A DNA stretch of 64,000 nucleotides from Prochlorococcus sp. AG-355-K03 (GCA_003278685.1 QCDS01000001.1:1-64000), one strand, 5' to 3'; positions 1-11,306 are shown, counted from the first letter of the stretch. Numbers and translations: made by a program. The notes: generated from the letters alone by a model not told the origin.

Positions 1-435
1 AGAAGGAACTCAGATTTTCAAGGAATAACAAGTAAGAGTGTTAAAAAAGTAGGAAAATGGGTATCTGAAAAAGTGGATTTATTTTTTGATGAAGAAAATG
101 ATGATTGGAATGATGAGAATTTTTACGATGATCGAAGCGATATTAAGACATTTTCCAGAGAATCAAATTCTTATGAATCTACTACACAGCATTCAAAAAG
201 ACCTTTAGAAGCAATATCTTTAAGGCAACCAAAAAATTTACAGACAACTGAGCAAAAAAAATTACCTTATGTGAAAGAGAGTAAGGACGAAGATTGGCCA
301 GATGAAATGGATTTCAAAGTTGAAAGATGGCAAAGAGCTTCAGAAAATGACAATAATACTTCGAGAGATCAATCAATCCAACAAGTTCAATCAAAATCAA
401 GAAATCTTCCCAGATCAAGAAGAAGAAGAGTATAG
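1..435 (+). CDS. Conserved hypothetical protein, 5'-truncated by window edge; acidic/low-complexity with Arg-rich C-terminus (RSRRRRV)
   Basis: Frame stays open from base 1 upstream of the listed start at 73; stop at 433-435. Confidence 0.6.
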   Translation, partial: RRNSDFQGITSKSVKKVGKWVSEKVDLFFDEENDDWNDENFYDDRSDIKTFSRESNSYESTTQHSKRPLEAISLRQPKNLQTTEQKKLPYVKESKDEDWPDEMDFKVERWQRASENDNNTSRDQSIQQVQSKSRNLPRSRRRRV

Positions 436-957
436 TTTGGTAAATTCTTTGATTCCTGAATAACCCAGCAAAGTTTCTAAATTTGGATTGAAAACTTCCC
501 TTATTATTGTTAAGGGTTTTTTGTCTCGAAAAAATCTGTAATTTCTTGACCAGAATGGACCTTTAAAGCAAAATTGATCTTCTAACCATTTTGCATTGAC
601 AAGTGAAATACGATCAACTTCTCTAAATAATTCTGATCTGTCTTGTGTCAAATTCTTCCAAATTGGCTCTTCTTTAGCTTTTAAATTTTCACTAACTTGA
701 TCTGCATTCCACCAACTTTCTGCCCATGCCAGGTTTTTATTATTGCTTTTGATCCATACTTGTCTTCTAATTAAAGGGCCATTTAACTGATTCAATTCTG
801 TAGGGCCTTCATGCGTGGATAAAGGATCTAATTGCATTGAAATTAATTTAATTTTTGTCTCTTGATTAGTTAAAAGCTGCAGATGCCTAGTTGGACTTCC
901 ATCCCCAAGTAGCATTAATTTCCATGGACCAGATATTTTTGGTAGTGAATTCTTCAC
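415..957 (-). CDS. Chorismate lyase-like protein (4-hydroxybenzoate/plastoquinone branch)
   Basis: LLGDGSPTRHLQLLT and RRQVWI motifs resemble the cyanobacterial chorismate lyase family. Listed start is GTG; the frame is open further upstream, so the true start is uncertain. Confidence 0.65.
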   Translation of the reverse strand: MKNSLPKISGPWKLMLLGDGSPTRHLQLLTNQETKIKLISMQLDPLSTHEGPTELNQLNGPLIRRQVWIKSNNKNLAWAESWWNADQVSENLKAKEEPIWKNLTQDRSELFREVDRISLVNAKWLEDQFCFKGPFWSRNYRFFRDKKPLTIIREVFNPNLETLLGYSGIKEFTKLYSSSS

Positions 958-1038
958 TAAAAAATTAGAGGCTTTTTCTTCCCATAAAATTTTTGGAGAG
1001 TTAAAAAGTTTATTATTCAGTGCTCTGACCGAGTGCTT

Positions 1039-3006
1039 TTAAGATGATAACTTTTTTTCAGCAAAAATATTTGCCTTATCTTTTTTTATCTCTTTTATTT
1101 TTAGCCAAACAAGTAAAGCAGTTAAATCAGCTTTGCTAACCCCAGGAATTTTTGAAGCATCACCAAAATTTTTTGGCTTTATCTTATTCAAATTTTCTCT
1201 AGCTTCTAAAGATAATGTATCTATCTTTTCGTAATTTATTTCTTGAGGCAGAGATTTACAGCTTTGACGATTTATTTGTTCAATGTTGTTTTTTTGTCTT
1301 TTAAGATAACCCTCGTATTTAATATCTATTTCAACACCTTCTTGTATTGAAGAAGCTATATTTTTTTCAGTCAAATTATATTTAATTAAATCTGAATAAT
1401 GAAAGTTTGGTCTTTTTAAGAGTTCTTTCAAAGTTGTTGAGCCTTTGATTTTTGATCCCGTGGCCAATTCTAGTTTTTTTGATATTTCATCCGTGTTTTT
1501 TAAACGAGTGTTTTTTAATCTTAATTTCTCTTCTTCAAGGAGTTTCATTTTTTCTTGAAAGACCGACCATCTTTTCTCATCAATTAGCCCTATTTCATAA
1601 CCTAATGGGGTTAATCGCCTATCTGCATTATCTCCTCTAAGGGTCAACCTGTATTCACTCCTACTAGTGAGAACTCTATATGGTTCTTTGAGATCTTTTG
1701 TAATTAAATCATTGATCATTGTTCCTATATAGCTGCTTTCTCTAGTGAAGATTAATGGATCTTTTTTATTTAGTTTTCTTGTCGCATTGACTCCGGCTAC
1801 TAATCCTTGTGCTGCTGCTTCTTCATAACCAGTAGTTCCATTAATTTGTCCAGCGCTAAATAAATATTCAATTTCTTTCGTTTCGAGTGATGTTTGGAGT
1901 TGTGTTGCAGGTATATAGTCATACTCGACAGCATAAGCTGGTCTCAACATTTTACATTCATTTAATCCAGGTAAGGTTCTTAGAAGTTCTAATTGAATAC
2001 TTTCAGGTAAACCTGTAGAGAATCCTTGAACATATATTTCAGGGGTATTAATTCCTTCTGGTTCTAAGAAAATTTGATGTGATTCTTTATCAGCAAATTT
2101 AACGATTTTATCTTCAATTGATGGACAATATCTTGGCCCCTTACTATCAATAAAACCGCCGTAAATGGGAGTTAAATGTAAATTGTCTCGAATTAGTTGA
2201 TGTGTTTTGGAAGTTGTTCTTGTGATATGACAACTAACTTGGGGCATATTATTTTTGATATCTGGATCAAACGAAAAATATTTATCTGCTGCAGTACTTG
2301 GTTGAATATCTAATTCATCAAAAATGATACTTCTTTTATCAACTCTTGCTGGAGTTCCTGTTTTTAAACGTTCTGTTTTGATACCAATTTCGTGTAAATT
2401 TTGAGTAAGACCTTTTGCTGCTTGTTCGCCTGATCTACCAGCTGACATTGATTTATTTCCTATCCATATTCTTCCTTCTAAGAACGTACCAGCTGTGATG
2501 ATAACTGATCTTGCTGAATAATAACTACCAAAGAAAGTCCTTACACCCTTTATTCTTTTTTTGACGATTTTTTTTGAGTTCAATCCAATTTCTTCAGTTT
2601 TTCCGATATCTAGTTCAGTAATCATTGCTTCTTTTAATGATAAATTATCTGTATTTTGTAGTATTTCAATCATCTTTTTTGAGTATTCTCTTTTATCTGT
2701 CTGAGCTCTTAATGCCCATACAGCTGGACCTCTACTTGCATTTAATATTCTTTTTTGTATAGCTGTCTCATCAGCTAATTTACCAATAATTCCACCTAAT
2801 GCATCAACTTCATGTACCAACTGACTTTTTGCCGGGCCGCCAACAGCAGGGTTGCAAGGTTGCCAGGCAATCCTATCTAAATTGATTGTAAATAAGGCTG
2901 TAGAAAATCCTAATTTTGCTGTTGTTATAGCGGCTTCGCATCCTGCATGTCCTCCACCAATAACGATGACATCAAAAGATTCATTTGTTGAGTTATGATC
3001 TTTCAT
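1039..3006 (-). CDS. mnmG: tRNA uridine-5-carboxymethylaminomethyl modification enzyme MnmG/GidA
   Basis: [17 protein letters not shown] motif, [38 protein letters not shown]. Confidence 0.97.
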   Translation of the reverse strand: MKDHNSTNESFDVIVIGGGHAGCEAAITTAKLGFSTALFTINLDRIAWQPCNPAVGGPAKSQLVHEVDALGGIIGKLADETAIQKRILNASRGPAVWALRAQTDKREYSKKMIEILQNTDNLSLKEAMITELDIGKTEEIGLNSKKIVKKRIKGVRTFFGSYYSARSVIITAGTFLEGRIWIGNKSMSAGRSGEQAAKGLTQNLHEIGIKTERLKTGTPARVDKRSIIFDELDIQPSTAADKYFSFDPDIKNNMPQVSCHITRTTSKTHQLIRDNLHLTPIYGGFIDSKGPRYCPSIEDKIVKFADKESHQIFLEPEGINTPEIYVQGFSTGLPESIQLELLRTLPGLNECKMLRPAYAVEYDYIPATQLQTSLETKEIEYLFSAGQINGTTGYEEAAAQGLVAGVNATRKLNKKDPLIFTRESSYIGTMINDLITKDLKEPYRVLTSRSEYRLTLRGDNADRRLTPLGYEIGLIDEKRWSVFQEKMKLLEEEKLRLKNTRLKNTDEISKKLELATGSKIKGSTTLKELLKRPNFHYSDLIKYNLTEKNIASSIQEGVEIDIKYEGYLKRQKNNIEQINRQSCKSLPQEINYEKIDTLSLEARENLNKIKPKNFGDASKIPGVSKADLTALLVWLKIKEIKKDKANIFAEKKLSS

Positions 3007-3018
3007 TTTAGGATCGAT

Positions 3019-4401
3019 TTAATTAGCTAAATTCCTAAATCTCGTAAATTGAGGTTCAAATAATAATTTAACAGTTCCTACGGGTCCATTTCTATGTTTA
3101 GTGACAATGATTTCTGTAATTCCTCTATCTTCAGTATCTGGATTATAGTATTCGTCTCTATAAATCATTAATACTAAATCTGCGTCTTGTTCAATAGATC
3201 CTGATTCTCTTAAATCGCTTAACATTGGTCTTTTATTTGTTCTAGACTCTACCCCTCTACTAAGCTGAGATAAAGCTACTACTGGTACTTTTAATTCTCT
3301 GGCCATGCTTTTAAGACCTCTTGTTATTCGTGAAAGTTCTTGCACTCTGTTATCAGGAGTTGATCCTTCCATCAACTGGAGGTAATCAATCACAATTAAT
3401 CCAAGTTCTTTTTTTTGTTCAGCTATTAATCTTCTGCACAAAGATCTCATCTCTAAAACACTTAAGTTAGGCTTGTCATCTATAAATATTGGTAATTGAC
3501 CTAATGAATTGATACCTTCTCCTAGTAATGGCCATTCATCTTGCTGCAATCTTCCTGTTCTTAGCCTGCCACTCTCGATTCCAACTTCCATAGAGAGCAA
3601 TCTATACGTCAATTGTTCTTTACTCATTTCAAGGCTAAAAACACACACAGGTAAATCTTGCGATTGAGCAACATTTTTTGCCAGATTAAGAACTATTGAA
3701 GTTTTTCCCATTGAAGGTCTTCCAGCAACAATTATTAAATCACTTCTTTGAAAACCTTGAGTCATCGCATCAAGGTCGTAGAAATTTACTGGAATACCAG
3801 CTACTGAAGTACCTAATGATCTTGACTCTATTTCATTGAAAGTACTTGTAAGGATTTCGGCTGCTTGAGTCAGGCCTTTTGAAGGTTTTTCTTGGCTGAT
3901 TTCAAATATTTTTTGCTCTGCTTTATCTAGAACTTCATTAGTATCTTGAGTTTGATCAAAACCTAGTTGAACCACTTCATTCCCAGATCTAATAAGTTGC
4001 CTTCTCATGAATTTGTCGTTAATTAAATTAGCAACTTGTTCTATGGAAGCTGTAGAGGAAACATTTTCAACTAGTTCTACCAGTTTGCTGTTTCCTCCAA
4101 TTTTTTCTAGTGATCCATTATCTGCTAACCAAGCACTCATTGACGTTAAATCAGTTGGTTTACCCTGGGTATGTAACATTAATGCTGTTCTATAAATCTC
4201 TTGATGGGCATTTATATAAAAAGCTTCAGGCTTAATTAAGTCTGCAATTCTTCCGATCGCGTCTGGATCAAGAAGTATGCCCCCAAGAACAGCTTCCTCT
4301 GCTTGAACGTTTTGAGGAGGTACTAATCCAGCGTTTTCACTATTAAAATCCTTTTTAAAATTTTTATTTTGCCCATTATTTGGAAAAGGTACGGAAACCA
4401 T
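3019..4401 (-). CDS. dnaB: Replicative DNA helicase DnaB (no intein)
   Basis: PPQNVQAEEAVLGGILLDPDA, Walker A AGRPSMGKTS, IVIDYLQLM, continuous 460 aa. Confidence 0.97.
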   Translation of the reverse strand: MVSVPFPNNGQNKNFKKDFNSENAGLVPPQNVQAEEAVLGGILLDPDAIGRIADLIKPEAFYINAHQEIYRTALMLHTQGKPTDLTSMSAWLADNGSLEKIGGNSKLVELVENVSSTASIEQVANLINDKFMRRQLIRSGNEVVQLGFDQTQDTNEVLDKAEQKIFEISQEKPSKGLTQAAEILTSTFNEIESRSLGTSVAGIPVNFYDLDAMTQGFQRSDLIIVAGRPSMGKTSIVLNLAKNVAQSQDLPVCVFSLEMSKEQLTYRLLSMEVGIESGRLRTGRLQQDEWPLLGEGINSLGQLPIFIDDKPNLSVLEMRSLCRRLIAEQKKELGLIVIDYLQLMEGSTPDNRVQELSRITRGLKSMARELKVPVVALSQLSRGVESRTNKRPMLSDLRESGSIEQDADLVLMIYRDEYYNPDTEDRGITEIIVTKHRNGPVGTVKLLFEPQFTRFRNLAN

Positions 4402-4459
4402 ATCTTTAATTGCTTAGATATATACTCTGGCTACTTTTCAAAATAATGCAACAAATTGA

Positions 4460-4915
4460 TCAACTTGTTACTTCAATATTTACTTCTGCATTTACTTCTG
4501 GATGTAATTTTATTTTTGCAGTAAAGGAACCTAAATTATGAATATCAGGAACAGTAATATTTCTTCTGTCAATTTCTTTTTTAGTTGCCGCTTCTATCGC
4601 TTTGGCAACATCCCCATTGGTAACCGTTCCAAAAAGGACACCATCTTCTCCAACCTGTTTTTTGATAGTGAATCTACCTATTGTAGATAATGCAGTTTGG
4701 AAATCTAAAGCTTCTTGCTTTAATTTGTCAGCAGCGATTTTTTCTTTTTCTTTCTTCCTCTCAATTTGTTTAAGGACTGCTGGTGTTACATTCATTGCCT
4801 TGCCATAAGGTAATAGAAAATTTCTTGCGTATCCTGGTGCTACATCAACTAGATCTCCTTCTTTGCCTAGTGATGTGACTGATTCAGTTAATGCGACTTG
4901 TACTCTTTTAGCCAT
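4460..4915 (-). CDS. rplI: 50S ribosomal protein L9
   Basis: [40 protein letters not shown]; start at MAKR preferred over the listed 4930. Confidence 0.95.
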   Translation of the reverse strand: MAKRVQVALTESVTSLGKEGDLVDVAPGYARNFLLPYGKAMNVTPAVLKQIERKKEKEKIAADKLKQEALDFQTALSTIGRFTIKKQVGEDGVLFGTVTNGDVAKAIEAATKKEIDRRNITVPDIHNLGSFTAKIKLHPEVNAEVNIEVTS

Positions 4916-4935
4916 GAAAATATTGAACAATATAG

Positions 4936-5874
4936 TTAATAATAAGACCTAGAGGGTAACTTTACTTTTTTTGCCAAACCAAATTTAGCAAGAATCTTAA
5001 TATGTTCCCATGTTATGTCTATCTGACCTTTAAATAATCCTTGTTTTGCCGAATTGGGAAATGCATGATGGTTATTATGCCAACCTTCTCCAAATGTTAA
5101 TGCAGCAACCCATGCATTGTTTTTAGATGAATCACCACTTTCAAATGGTGCTTTACCCCAACAATGCGTCGCGGAGTTGACTAGCCAAGTTATATGATAA
5201 ACAACCACAAGCCTCAATGGAATTCCCCAAAGAACTAGAGCCCATCCTCCAACTCCTAATTTTTGACCTATTGCGTACAATGAAAGTCCAATAGGAATTT
5301 GTAAGAATAAAAAATATTTATTTAAAAATCTATAGTATGGATCCTTGATTAAATCTGCACTTAGTTTTGGAACAGCTTTTAGTGCTTCTACGTCTTTAAA
5401 CATCCAACCCATATGACTCCACCAAAACCCCTTTTTACTATTGTGATGATCTACTTCAGTATCTGAGAAAGAGTGGTGATGCCTATGCAAACCTACCCAA
5501 TCTATTGGTCCATGCTGGCAACTTATGGCTCCACAGGTAGCAAAAAATCTTTCTAACCATCTTGGTACAATGAACGATCTGTGTGATAACAATCTGTGAT
5601 ATCCAAGGGTGACTCCTAAACAAGCAGTTACCCAGTAAAAAAATAATAATGAAGTGACTGCAGGGAGACTCCAAAATTTTGGTTGTATAGCTACAAGAGA
5701 AAGAATATGAATTGCAACCATAAAAACTATTGTTCCCCACGTTTTATGTAGTCTTGGAGGATATCTTTTCGAATGACTGGAAGGTTCCAGTAATTTTTCT
5801 GAGAGTTCTATAACTTTTTCAGCTGGAACAGGTTTTTTTAATTTTGCTGTTTCTTGGAAAATTACTGAATTCAT
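4936..5874 (-). CDS. desC: Acyl-lipid delta-9 fatty acid desaturase
   Basis: Three His boxes: [24 protein letters not shown]. Confidence 0.9.
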   Translation of the reverse strand: MNSVIFQETAKLKKPVPAEKVIELSEKLLEPSSHSKRYPPRLHKTWGTIVFMVAIHILSLVAIQPKFWSLPAVTSLLFFYWVTACLGVTLGYHRLLSHRSFIVPRWLERFFATCGAISCQHGPIDWVGLHRHHHSFSDTEVDHHNSKKGFWWSHMGWMFKDVEALKAVPKLSADLIKDPYYRFLNKYFLFLQIPIGLSLYAIGQKLGVGGWALVLWGIPLRLVVVYHITWLVNSATHCWGKAPFESGDSSKNNAWVAALTFGEGWHNNHHAFPNSAKQGLFKGQIDITWEHIKILAKFGLAKKVKLPSRSYY

Positions 5875-5949
5875 GATATTGAAATACTATTTTCAAAATT
5901 ACCGATATGTAATAATATCATACTATACTATTGATAAGTTTAATTATCT

Positions 5950-6648
5950 GTGAGTCTCGGATATCGCGATAAATTATCTAGAGGTCGAAGGGCTATGGCT
6001 CATTTGATACACCTCTGGCATGAAAGAAATGGTTGGTCTCACAGAGTATTGCCATTACTTTCAGAAGTTCTTGATTTAGGTAAAGTTCATAATTCGCAAA
6101 TTTCTAATCTTAGGAATGGAAAGTTATCTTCGCCAGGTCCTGAAGTTTTTCTTGCTTTAGCCCAAGTTAATACGATTCTTGATCAAGGTATCGAAAAAAT
6201 CAGGGATCGTTTTGAAAGTGATTACCCAGAGCTATGGAAATCTTTGGAAGAGTCTGCATTACCCTTAAAAAATGATTCTGGTAATCCACTGTCGGCCGGG
6301 GAGTTATTCGAGATATTTTCAGGATTAAAACCTCTACCTTCATCTTTTGACTGGTATATAGAAGATGAAGAGGCTTCTGCTTTAAGTGATGCTCTTTCAG
6401 TGCATTTTTGTCAGAATAAGGCGTGGAGATCATGTAAAATGCAGGTAATGGAAGCATATGGTGTCAATAAATCTGCCCGTAGAGAACGTTTTGCTGAGGT
6501 AATTGCAGGAATTAGAGATTATACGGCAGAAGAATTAGATGGAGAACTTCTTGAATTATATGAGGCTTCAAAAAAACTTTCTTATTTTCAGGGAAGGGGA
6601 CCTAATGCTTTCCTCGCAGAATTAAGAAATTTAGCTTCTGAAAAATAA
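5950..6648 (+). CDS. Conserved cyanobacterial hypothetical protein, possible HTH-type region
   Basis: Intact 232 aa ORF; N-terminal NSQISNLRNGKLSSPGPEVFLALAQVN segment resembles a helix-turn-helix. Confidence 0.6.
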   Translation: MSLGYRDKLSRGRRAMAHLIHLWHERNGWSHRVLPLLSEVLDLGKVHNSQISNLRNGKLSSPGPEVFLALAQVNTILDQGIEKIRDRFESDYPELWKSLEESALPLKNDSGNPLSAGELFEIFSGLKPLPSSFDWYIEDEEASALSDALSVHFCQNKAWRSCKMQVMEAYGVNKSARRERFAEVIAGIRDYTAEELDGELLELYEASKKLSYFQGRGPNAFLAELRNLASEK

Positions 6649-6666
6649 CATGAATTTTCATAATAA

Positions 6667-7959
6667 ATGACTCTTGACAATAACTTAAAACTGGCTGAAA
6701 ACGCTGTTCTTTCTGTCGAAGAAAGTTTAAGTAAAGTTTTCCAAGAAAGGTCCAATCAGGTTTTCCAGAAATTAGAAAATATTTTGACAATTTTTAAGGA
6801 AGAAAAAGTTTCTACTAGTCATTTCAATCAATCTTCTGGTAGTGGTCATGATGATATATCTAGAGAAAAAATTGATGCGGTTTTTGCAAGATTGTTTCTT
6901 GCCGAAAAGGCTGCTGTGAGGATGCAATTTGTAAGTGGAACGCATGCAATAAGTTCTGTCTTATTTGGAATTCTTCGACCTGGAGATGTAATGTTATCCA
7001 TTACAGGACAACCATATGACACGTTAGAAGAAGTCATAGGAATAAGGGGAGGAGGAAAAGGCTCACTTAAAGATTTTGATATTGAATATAAGCAAATAAA
7101 TATCTGCGAGAATTTTGATTCTTTCGAAGAAAAAATTGTCCATTCTTTTGAAGAAAATTCATGCAAATTAGTATTCATTCAAAAAAGTTGTGGATATAGT
7201 TGGAGAAAGTCTCTTACTAATAATCAGATAGGGAAAATCTGTAGTCTTATTCATTCCCTTGATCCTAATTGTATATGTTTCGTTGATAACTGTTATGGGG
7301 AGCTTGTTGAAGATAGTGAACCAATTACTAAAGGGGCAAATATAATTGCTGGATCATTGATTAAAAATTTGGGAGGAACAATCGTTCCTACTGGTGGGTA
7401 CGTTGCAGGAGATGCAGAGTTGGTTGAGATGGCATGTTCTAGATTAACCTCACCAGGCATTGGTTCTTCTGCAGGAATAAATTTTGGACTGGGAAGATTA
7501 ATTTTGCAGGGTTTGTTTTTAGCACCACAAATTGTTCACGAATCACTAAAAGGTGCTGATATGGTTGCAGCAGTCTTTAAAAATTTGGGATTTAAGGTTT
7601 TACCAGAGCCAGCAACTTATAGATCTGATCTTATTCAGTCAGTAAGATTGAATAATCCTGATTTGGTACAAAAAGTTTGTCAATCTTTTCAAAATTCTTC
7701 ACCAGTAGATTCTTTTCTGAATGTTGTTCCATCATCAATGGACGGATATGATTCAAAATTATTAATGGCAGGAGGTACCTTTATTGAAGGGAGTACAAGT
7801 GAATTTTCTGCTGATGCCCCTCTAAGAGATCCTTACAATATTTTTGTTCAAGGTGGTTCTCACATAGCTCACATCAAAATTGCATTAATTCGATTATTAT
7901 CTGATCTATTAGATGAAAAATTAATTTCAAAGGATTCTCTACTTCCTTTATCTACTTAA
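6667..7959 (+). CDS. PLP-dependent enzyme of the methionine gamma-lyase / 'aluminum resistance' (YnbB-like) family
   Basis: FVSGTHAISSVLFGILRPGD, GRPYDTLEEVIG-like segment, CFVDNCYGELVE, GSLIKNLGGTIVPTGGYVAG. Confidence 0.85.
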   Translation: MTLDNNLKLAENAVLSVEESLSKVFQERSNQVFQKLENILTIFKEEKVSTSHFNQSSGSGHDDISREKIDAVFARLFLAEKAAVRMQFVSGTHAISSVLFGILRPGDVMLSITGQPYDTLEEVIGIRGGGKGSLKDFDIEYKQINICENFDSFEEKIVHSFEENSCKLVFIQKSCGYSWRKSLTNNQIGKICSLIHSLDPNCICFVDNCYGELVEDSEPITKGANIIAGSLIKNLGGTIVPTGGYVAGDAELVEMACSRLTSPGIGSSAGINFGLGRLILQGLFLAPQIVHESLKGADMVAAVFKNLGFKVLPEPATYRSDLIQSVRLNNPDLVQKVCQSFQNSSPVDSFLNVVPSSMDGYDSKLLMAGGTFIEGSTSEFSADAPLRDPYNIFVQGGSHIAHIKIALIRLLSDLLDEKLISKDSLLPLST

Positions 7960-7961
7960 TC

Positions 7962-8351
7962 ATGTCTTACAAGTTTCCAGACAACCTCAACTATGCTGAT
8001 ACTCATGAATATGTCTTGGAAGAAAATGGATTATTAAAAATTGGAGTTAGTGAATTCGCTATAGATCAATTAGGAGATATTGTTTTTGTTGAATTAGCTG
8101 ATGAAGGGGCGACTTTAGAGAAAGGCGAGACTTTTGGAACAATTGAATCAGTTAAGGCCGTAGAGGAAGTTTATCTGCCTTTCTCAGGGGAAATAGTATC
8201 TGTAAATGAAAGTGTTATTGAGAATCCTGAGCTTTTACAGAATGATCCGATTGGAGACGGTTGGTTAGTCATTTTGAAACCAGAATCAAAAGCATCAATT
8301 GCTGATTTGATGACTTCTGAGGAATATCAATTAAAGGTTGTACCAAAATAA
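7962..8351 (+). CDS. gcvH: Glycine cleavage system H protein
   Basis: GDIVFVELADEGATLEKGETFGTIESVKAVEEVYLPFSGE lipoyl-Lys site. Confidence 0.97.
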   Translation: MSYKFPDNLNYADTHEYVLEENGLLKIGVSEFAIDQLGDIVFVELADEGATLEKGETFGTIESVKAVEEVYLPFSGEIVSVNESVIENPELLQNDPIGDGWLVILKPESKASIADLMTSEEYQLKVVPK

Positions 8352-8396
8352 GGCAAATTTTTTAAAAAGAGCTATTTTAAAGAAAAATATTTTAAT

Positions 8397-11306
8397 ATGA
8401 TATCCAAAATTGGGTCAGATTTGTTTATAGATAGGCATCTTGGGTTAGGAGATAATGATGAAAGAATTATGCTGAACAAACTTGGTTTTAATAATATTGA
8501 TCAATTTATAAATCAAGTTATTCCTGAAGATATTCAGCTTAAAGATAAATCTTCAGAAATATTGCCCCAAGGTTGTACAGAAATTGAGGCTTTAAACGAA
8601 TTAGAAGAGATTGCGAATACAAATACTAAAATGAGATCACTTATAGGCCTTGGTTATTATGACAATCATATGCCTAAAGTAATCCAAAGACATGTTCTTG
8701 AAAATCCAAGGTGGTATACGTCCTATACTCCATATCAAGCAGAAATTGCACAAGGAAGATTAGAAGCTCTATTTAATTTTCAGACTATTGTTTGTGAACT
8801 AACAGGATTCCCTGTCGCCAATGCATCTTTGTTGGATGAAGGTACTGCAGCAGCAGAAGCCATGGCTATGAGTTTTTCCGCAAGAAAAAATAAATCTTCA
8901 AAAGTGTACTTAGTGGAGTCAAATGTTTTTGATCATACTTTTAATGTTCTACAAACCAGAGCAAAACCTTTGGGAATATCCTTAAAACGCTTTACTCAAA
9001 GCAATTTTCCTAATCATGATGATGTTTTTGGAATGTTGTTGCAATTACCTGGTAAAAATGGACAATTATATGATCCTACATTCTTAATATCTCAAGCACA
9101 TAGATCAGAAATTATTGTTACGGCATGTATTGATCCACTAGCACAAGTTTTGATTAAGCCAATTTCTGAATTTGGTGTTGATGTAGCAGTGGGGAGTATG
9201 CAAAGATTTGGTGTTCCAATGGGTTTTGGTGGCCCCCATGCAGCATATTTTGCTTGTAGCGAAAAATATAAAAGGCTGATACCCGGAAGAATAGTTGGGC
9301 AAACTCTATCTAAAAATGGAGAAAAGTCACTAAGACTAGCATTGCAAACAAGAGAGCAACATATTAGAAGGGAAAAGGCCACTAGTAATATTTGTACTGC
9401 TCAATCTTTGTTAGCCATCATTTCTTCTTTTTATGCTATTTATCATGGACCTTCTGGATTAACACAAATTGCTAAGAGATTAGTTGAGTTGAGAATAAAT
9501 TTAGAGTCAAGTTTAGCTACTTTAGGTTTTGATATTCCTGATGGGATTAGATTCGATAGTGTTGATGTTTATTCTGAGCACTCCCAGAGGATTCATAATG
9601 AAGCTTTAAAAAATGGTTATAACTTAAGAATTTTGCCGTTGGGATCAACTATTGAAAATTCAACTGGCTTTGGGATCTCTTTAGATGAGCTTAGTAATGA
9701 TAAAGAAATTAAAGATATTTTGACTTTCATAGCAAACCTTATAGAAAAAGAAGAAGATTTAGAGCATATAAAATTTGATAAAGAATTTCATCTTGAAAGT
9801 TTAGCTTTGAGATCCAGTGCCTGGATGCAGCAAGATATATTCACAAATTACCAAAGTGAAACTGAATTAATGAGATATATATTCCGACTTGCAGAAAAAG
9901 ATTTTTCTTTGGTAGATGGGATGATCCCATTGGGAAGCTGTACCATGAAGTTAAATTCTGCAGCAGAGTTAAATCCAGTCTCTTGGGCTAATTTATCTTC
10001 CATTCACCCTTTTTCCCCACCAGATCAAACTAAAGGCTATTCAAAAATTATATCTGACCTAGAAAAATGGATAAGTGAGATTGTTGGTTTAAAATCAGTT
10101 TCTTTTCAACCAAATGCAGGTTCTCAAGGAGAGTTTGCAGGTTTATTGGCAATAAATTCTTATTTTGAATCAAAAGGTGAACTGCTAAGAAAAAAATGTT
10201 TAATTCCTAAAAGTGCTCATGGAACAAATCCTGCTAGTGCAGTTATGGCAGGTTTTGACGTGTTAACTGTTGAATGTGATGACGAAGGAAATATTGATTT
10301 TCAAGATTTGTCAATCAAGGTCAAGAAATTTGATAACCATATAGGGGCTCTTATGTTGACTTATCCCTCTACTCATGGAGTTTTTGAATTACAAATCAGA
10401 AAGATATGTGATTTAATTCACTCTGTGGGAGGATTTGTCTATTTAGATGGAGCAAATTTGAACGCTCAGGTTGGATTATGTAAACCGGGGAATTATGGTG
10501 TTGATGTTTGTCATTTGAATTTACATAAAACATTCTGCATTCCACATGGAGGCGGTGGTCCAGGAGTTGGTCCAGTTGCTGCATCAGAAACTTTAAGCCC
10601 ATTTCTTCCTAATCATTCTTTAATGGATAATAATTTATCTATTAGTTCCAATTATGTATCTTCTGCAAAGCATGGGAGTGCAAGTATTCTTCCAATAAGT
10701 TGGATGTATATAAAAATGGCTGGTCTTAGTGGTTTAAGGAAAGCAACTGCGCATGCAATTTTATCTGCAAATTATATTGCGCATTCTCTAAACCATAAAT
10801 TCAAGATTCTTTATAAAGGAAAAAATAATTTTGTCGCACATGAATGTATTTTAGATTTTAGGGATTTAAAATCCAAAACTGGTTTGAGTGTAAATGATTT
10901 AGCTAAACGATTAATAGATTATAGTTTTCATGCTCCAACTATAAGTTGGCCTGTTCCAGAGACGATAATGATAGAGCCTACTGAAAGTGAAAGTTTGGTT
11001 GAATTGGATAGATTTTGCGAGGCTATGCTATTGATTGGAGAAGAAATCAGCGAAATAGAAAAAAATGTTGCATTAAAGAATAATAATGTAATAAGTAACG
11101 CTCCCCATACGCTTAAAGAGTTAATTGCTGATAACTGGCATTATCCTTATTCAAAAGAAAAAGCTTCTTTTCCTTATAAAACTCTAACGTCTATAAAGTT
11201 TTGGTCTTCAGTTTCTAGGATCAATAATGCATATGGCGATCGCAATTTAATTTGTTCTTGCAATGTAAATCAAGGTGATACCTTCGAAGAAAAAAAATGT
11301 GCTTAA
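8397..11306 (+). CDS. gcvP: Glycine dehydrogenase (decarboxylating), P protein
   Basis: 969 aa; MIPLGSCTMKLN and HLNLHKTFCIPHGGGGPGVGPV motifs. Confidence 0.97.
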   Translation: MISKIGSDLFIDRHLGLGDNDERIMLNKLGFNNIDQFINQVIPEDIQLKDKSSEILPQGCTEIEALNELEEIANTNTKMRSLIGLGYYDNHMPKVIQRHVLENPRWYTSYTPYQAEIAQGRLEALFNFQTIVCELTGFPVANASLLDEGTAAAEAMAMSFSARKNKSSKVYLVESNVFDHTFNVLQTRAKPLGISLKRFTQSNFPNHDDVFGMLLQLPGKNGQLYDPTFLISQAHRSEIIVTACIDPLAQVLIKPISEFGVDVAVGSMQRFGVPMGFGGPHAAYFACSEKYKRLIPGRIVGQTLSKNGEKSLRLALQTREQHIRREKATSNICTAQSLLAIISSFYAIYHGPSGLTQIAKRLVELRINLESSLATLGFDIPDGIRFDSVDVYSEHSQRIHNEALKNGYNLRILPLGSTIENSTGFGISLDELSNDKEIKDILTFIANLIEKEEDLEHIKFDKEFHLESLALRSSAWMQQDIFTNYQSETELMRYIFRLAEKDFSLVDGMIPLGSCTMKLNSAAELNPVSWANLSSIHPFSPPDQTKGYSKIISDLEKWISEIVGLKSVSFQPNAGSQGEFAGLLAINSYFESKGELLRKKCLIPKSAHGTNPASAVMAGFDVLTVECDDEGNIDFQDLSIKVKKFDNHIGALMLTYPSTHGVFELQIRKICDLIHSVGGFVYLDGANLNAQVGLCKPGNYGVDVCHLNLHKTFCIPHGGGGPGVGPVAASETLSPFLPNHSLMDNNLSISSNYVSSAKHGSASILPISWMYIKMAGLSGLRKATAHAILSANYIAHSLNHKFKILYKGKNNFVAHECILDFRDLKSKTGLSVNDLAKRLIDYSFHAPTISWPVPETIMIEPTESESLVELDRFCEAMLLIGEEISEIEKNVALKNNNVISNAPHTLKELIADNWHYPYSKEKASFPYKTLTSIKFWSSVSRINNAYGDRNLICSCNVNQGDTFEEKKCA

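Noticed and set aside
3019-4401. Possible intein in dnaB (as in some other cyanobacteria)
   Set aside because: Continuous 460 aa helicase with intact Walker motifs; no intein splice-block sequences or extra length.
6846-7178. Antisense ORF of 110 aa
   Set aside because: Opposite the PLP enzyme gene; no start context or motif support.
6648-8400. Glycine riboswitch near gcvH/gcvP
   Set aside because: Spacers are 18, 2 and 45 bp, too short for the aptamer.
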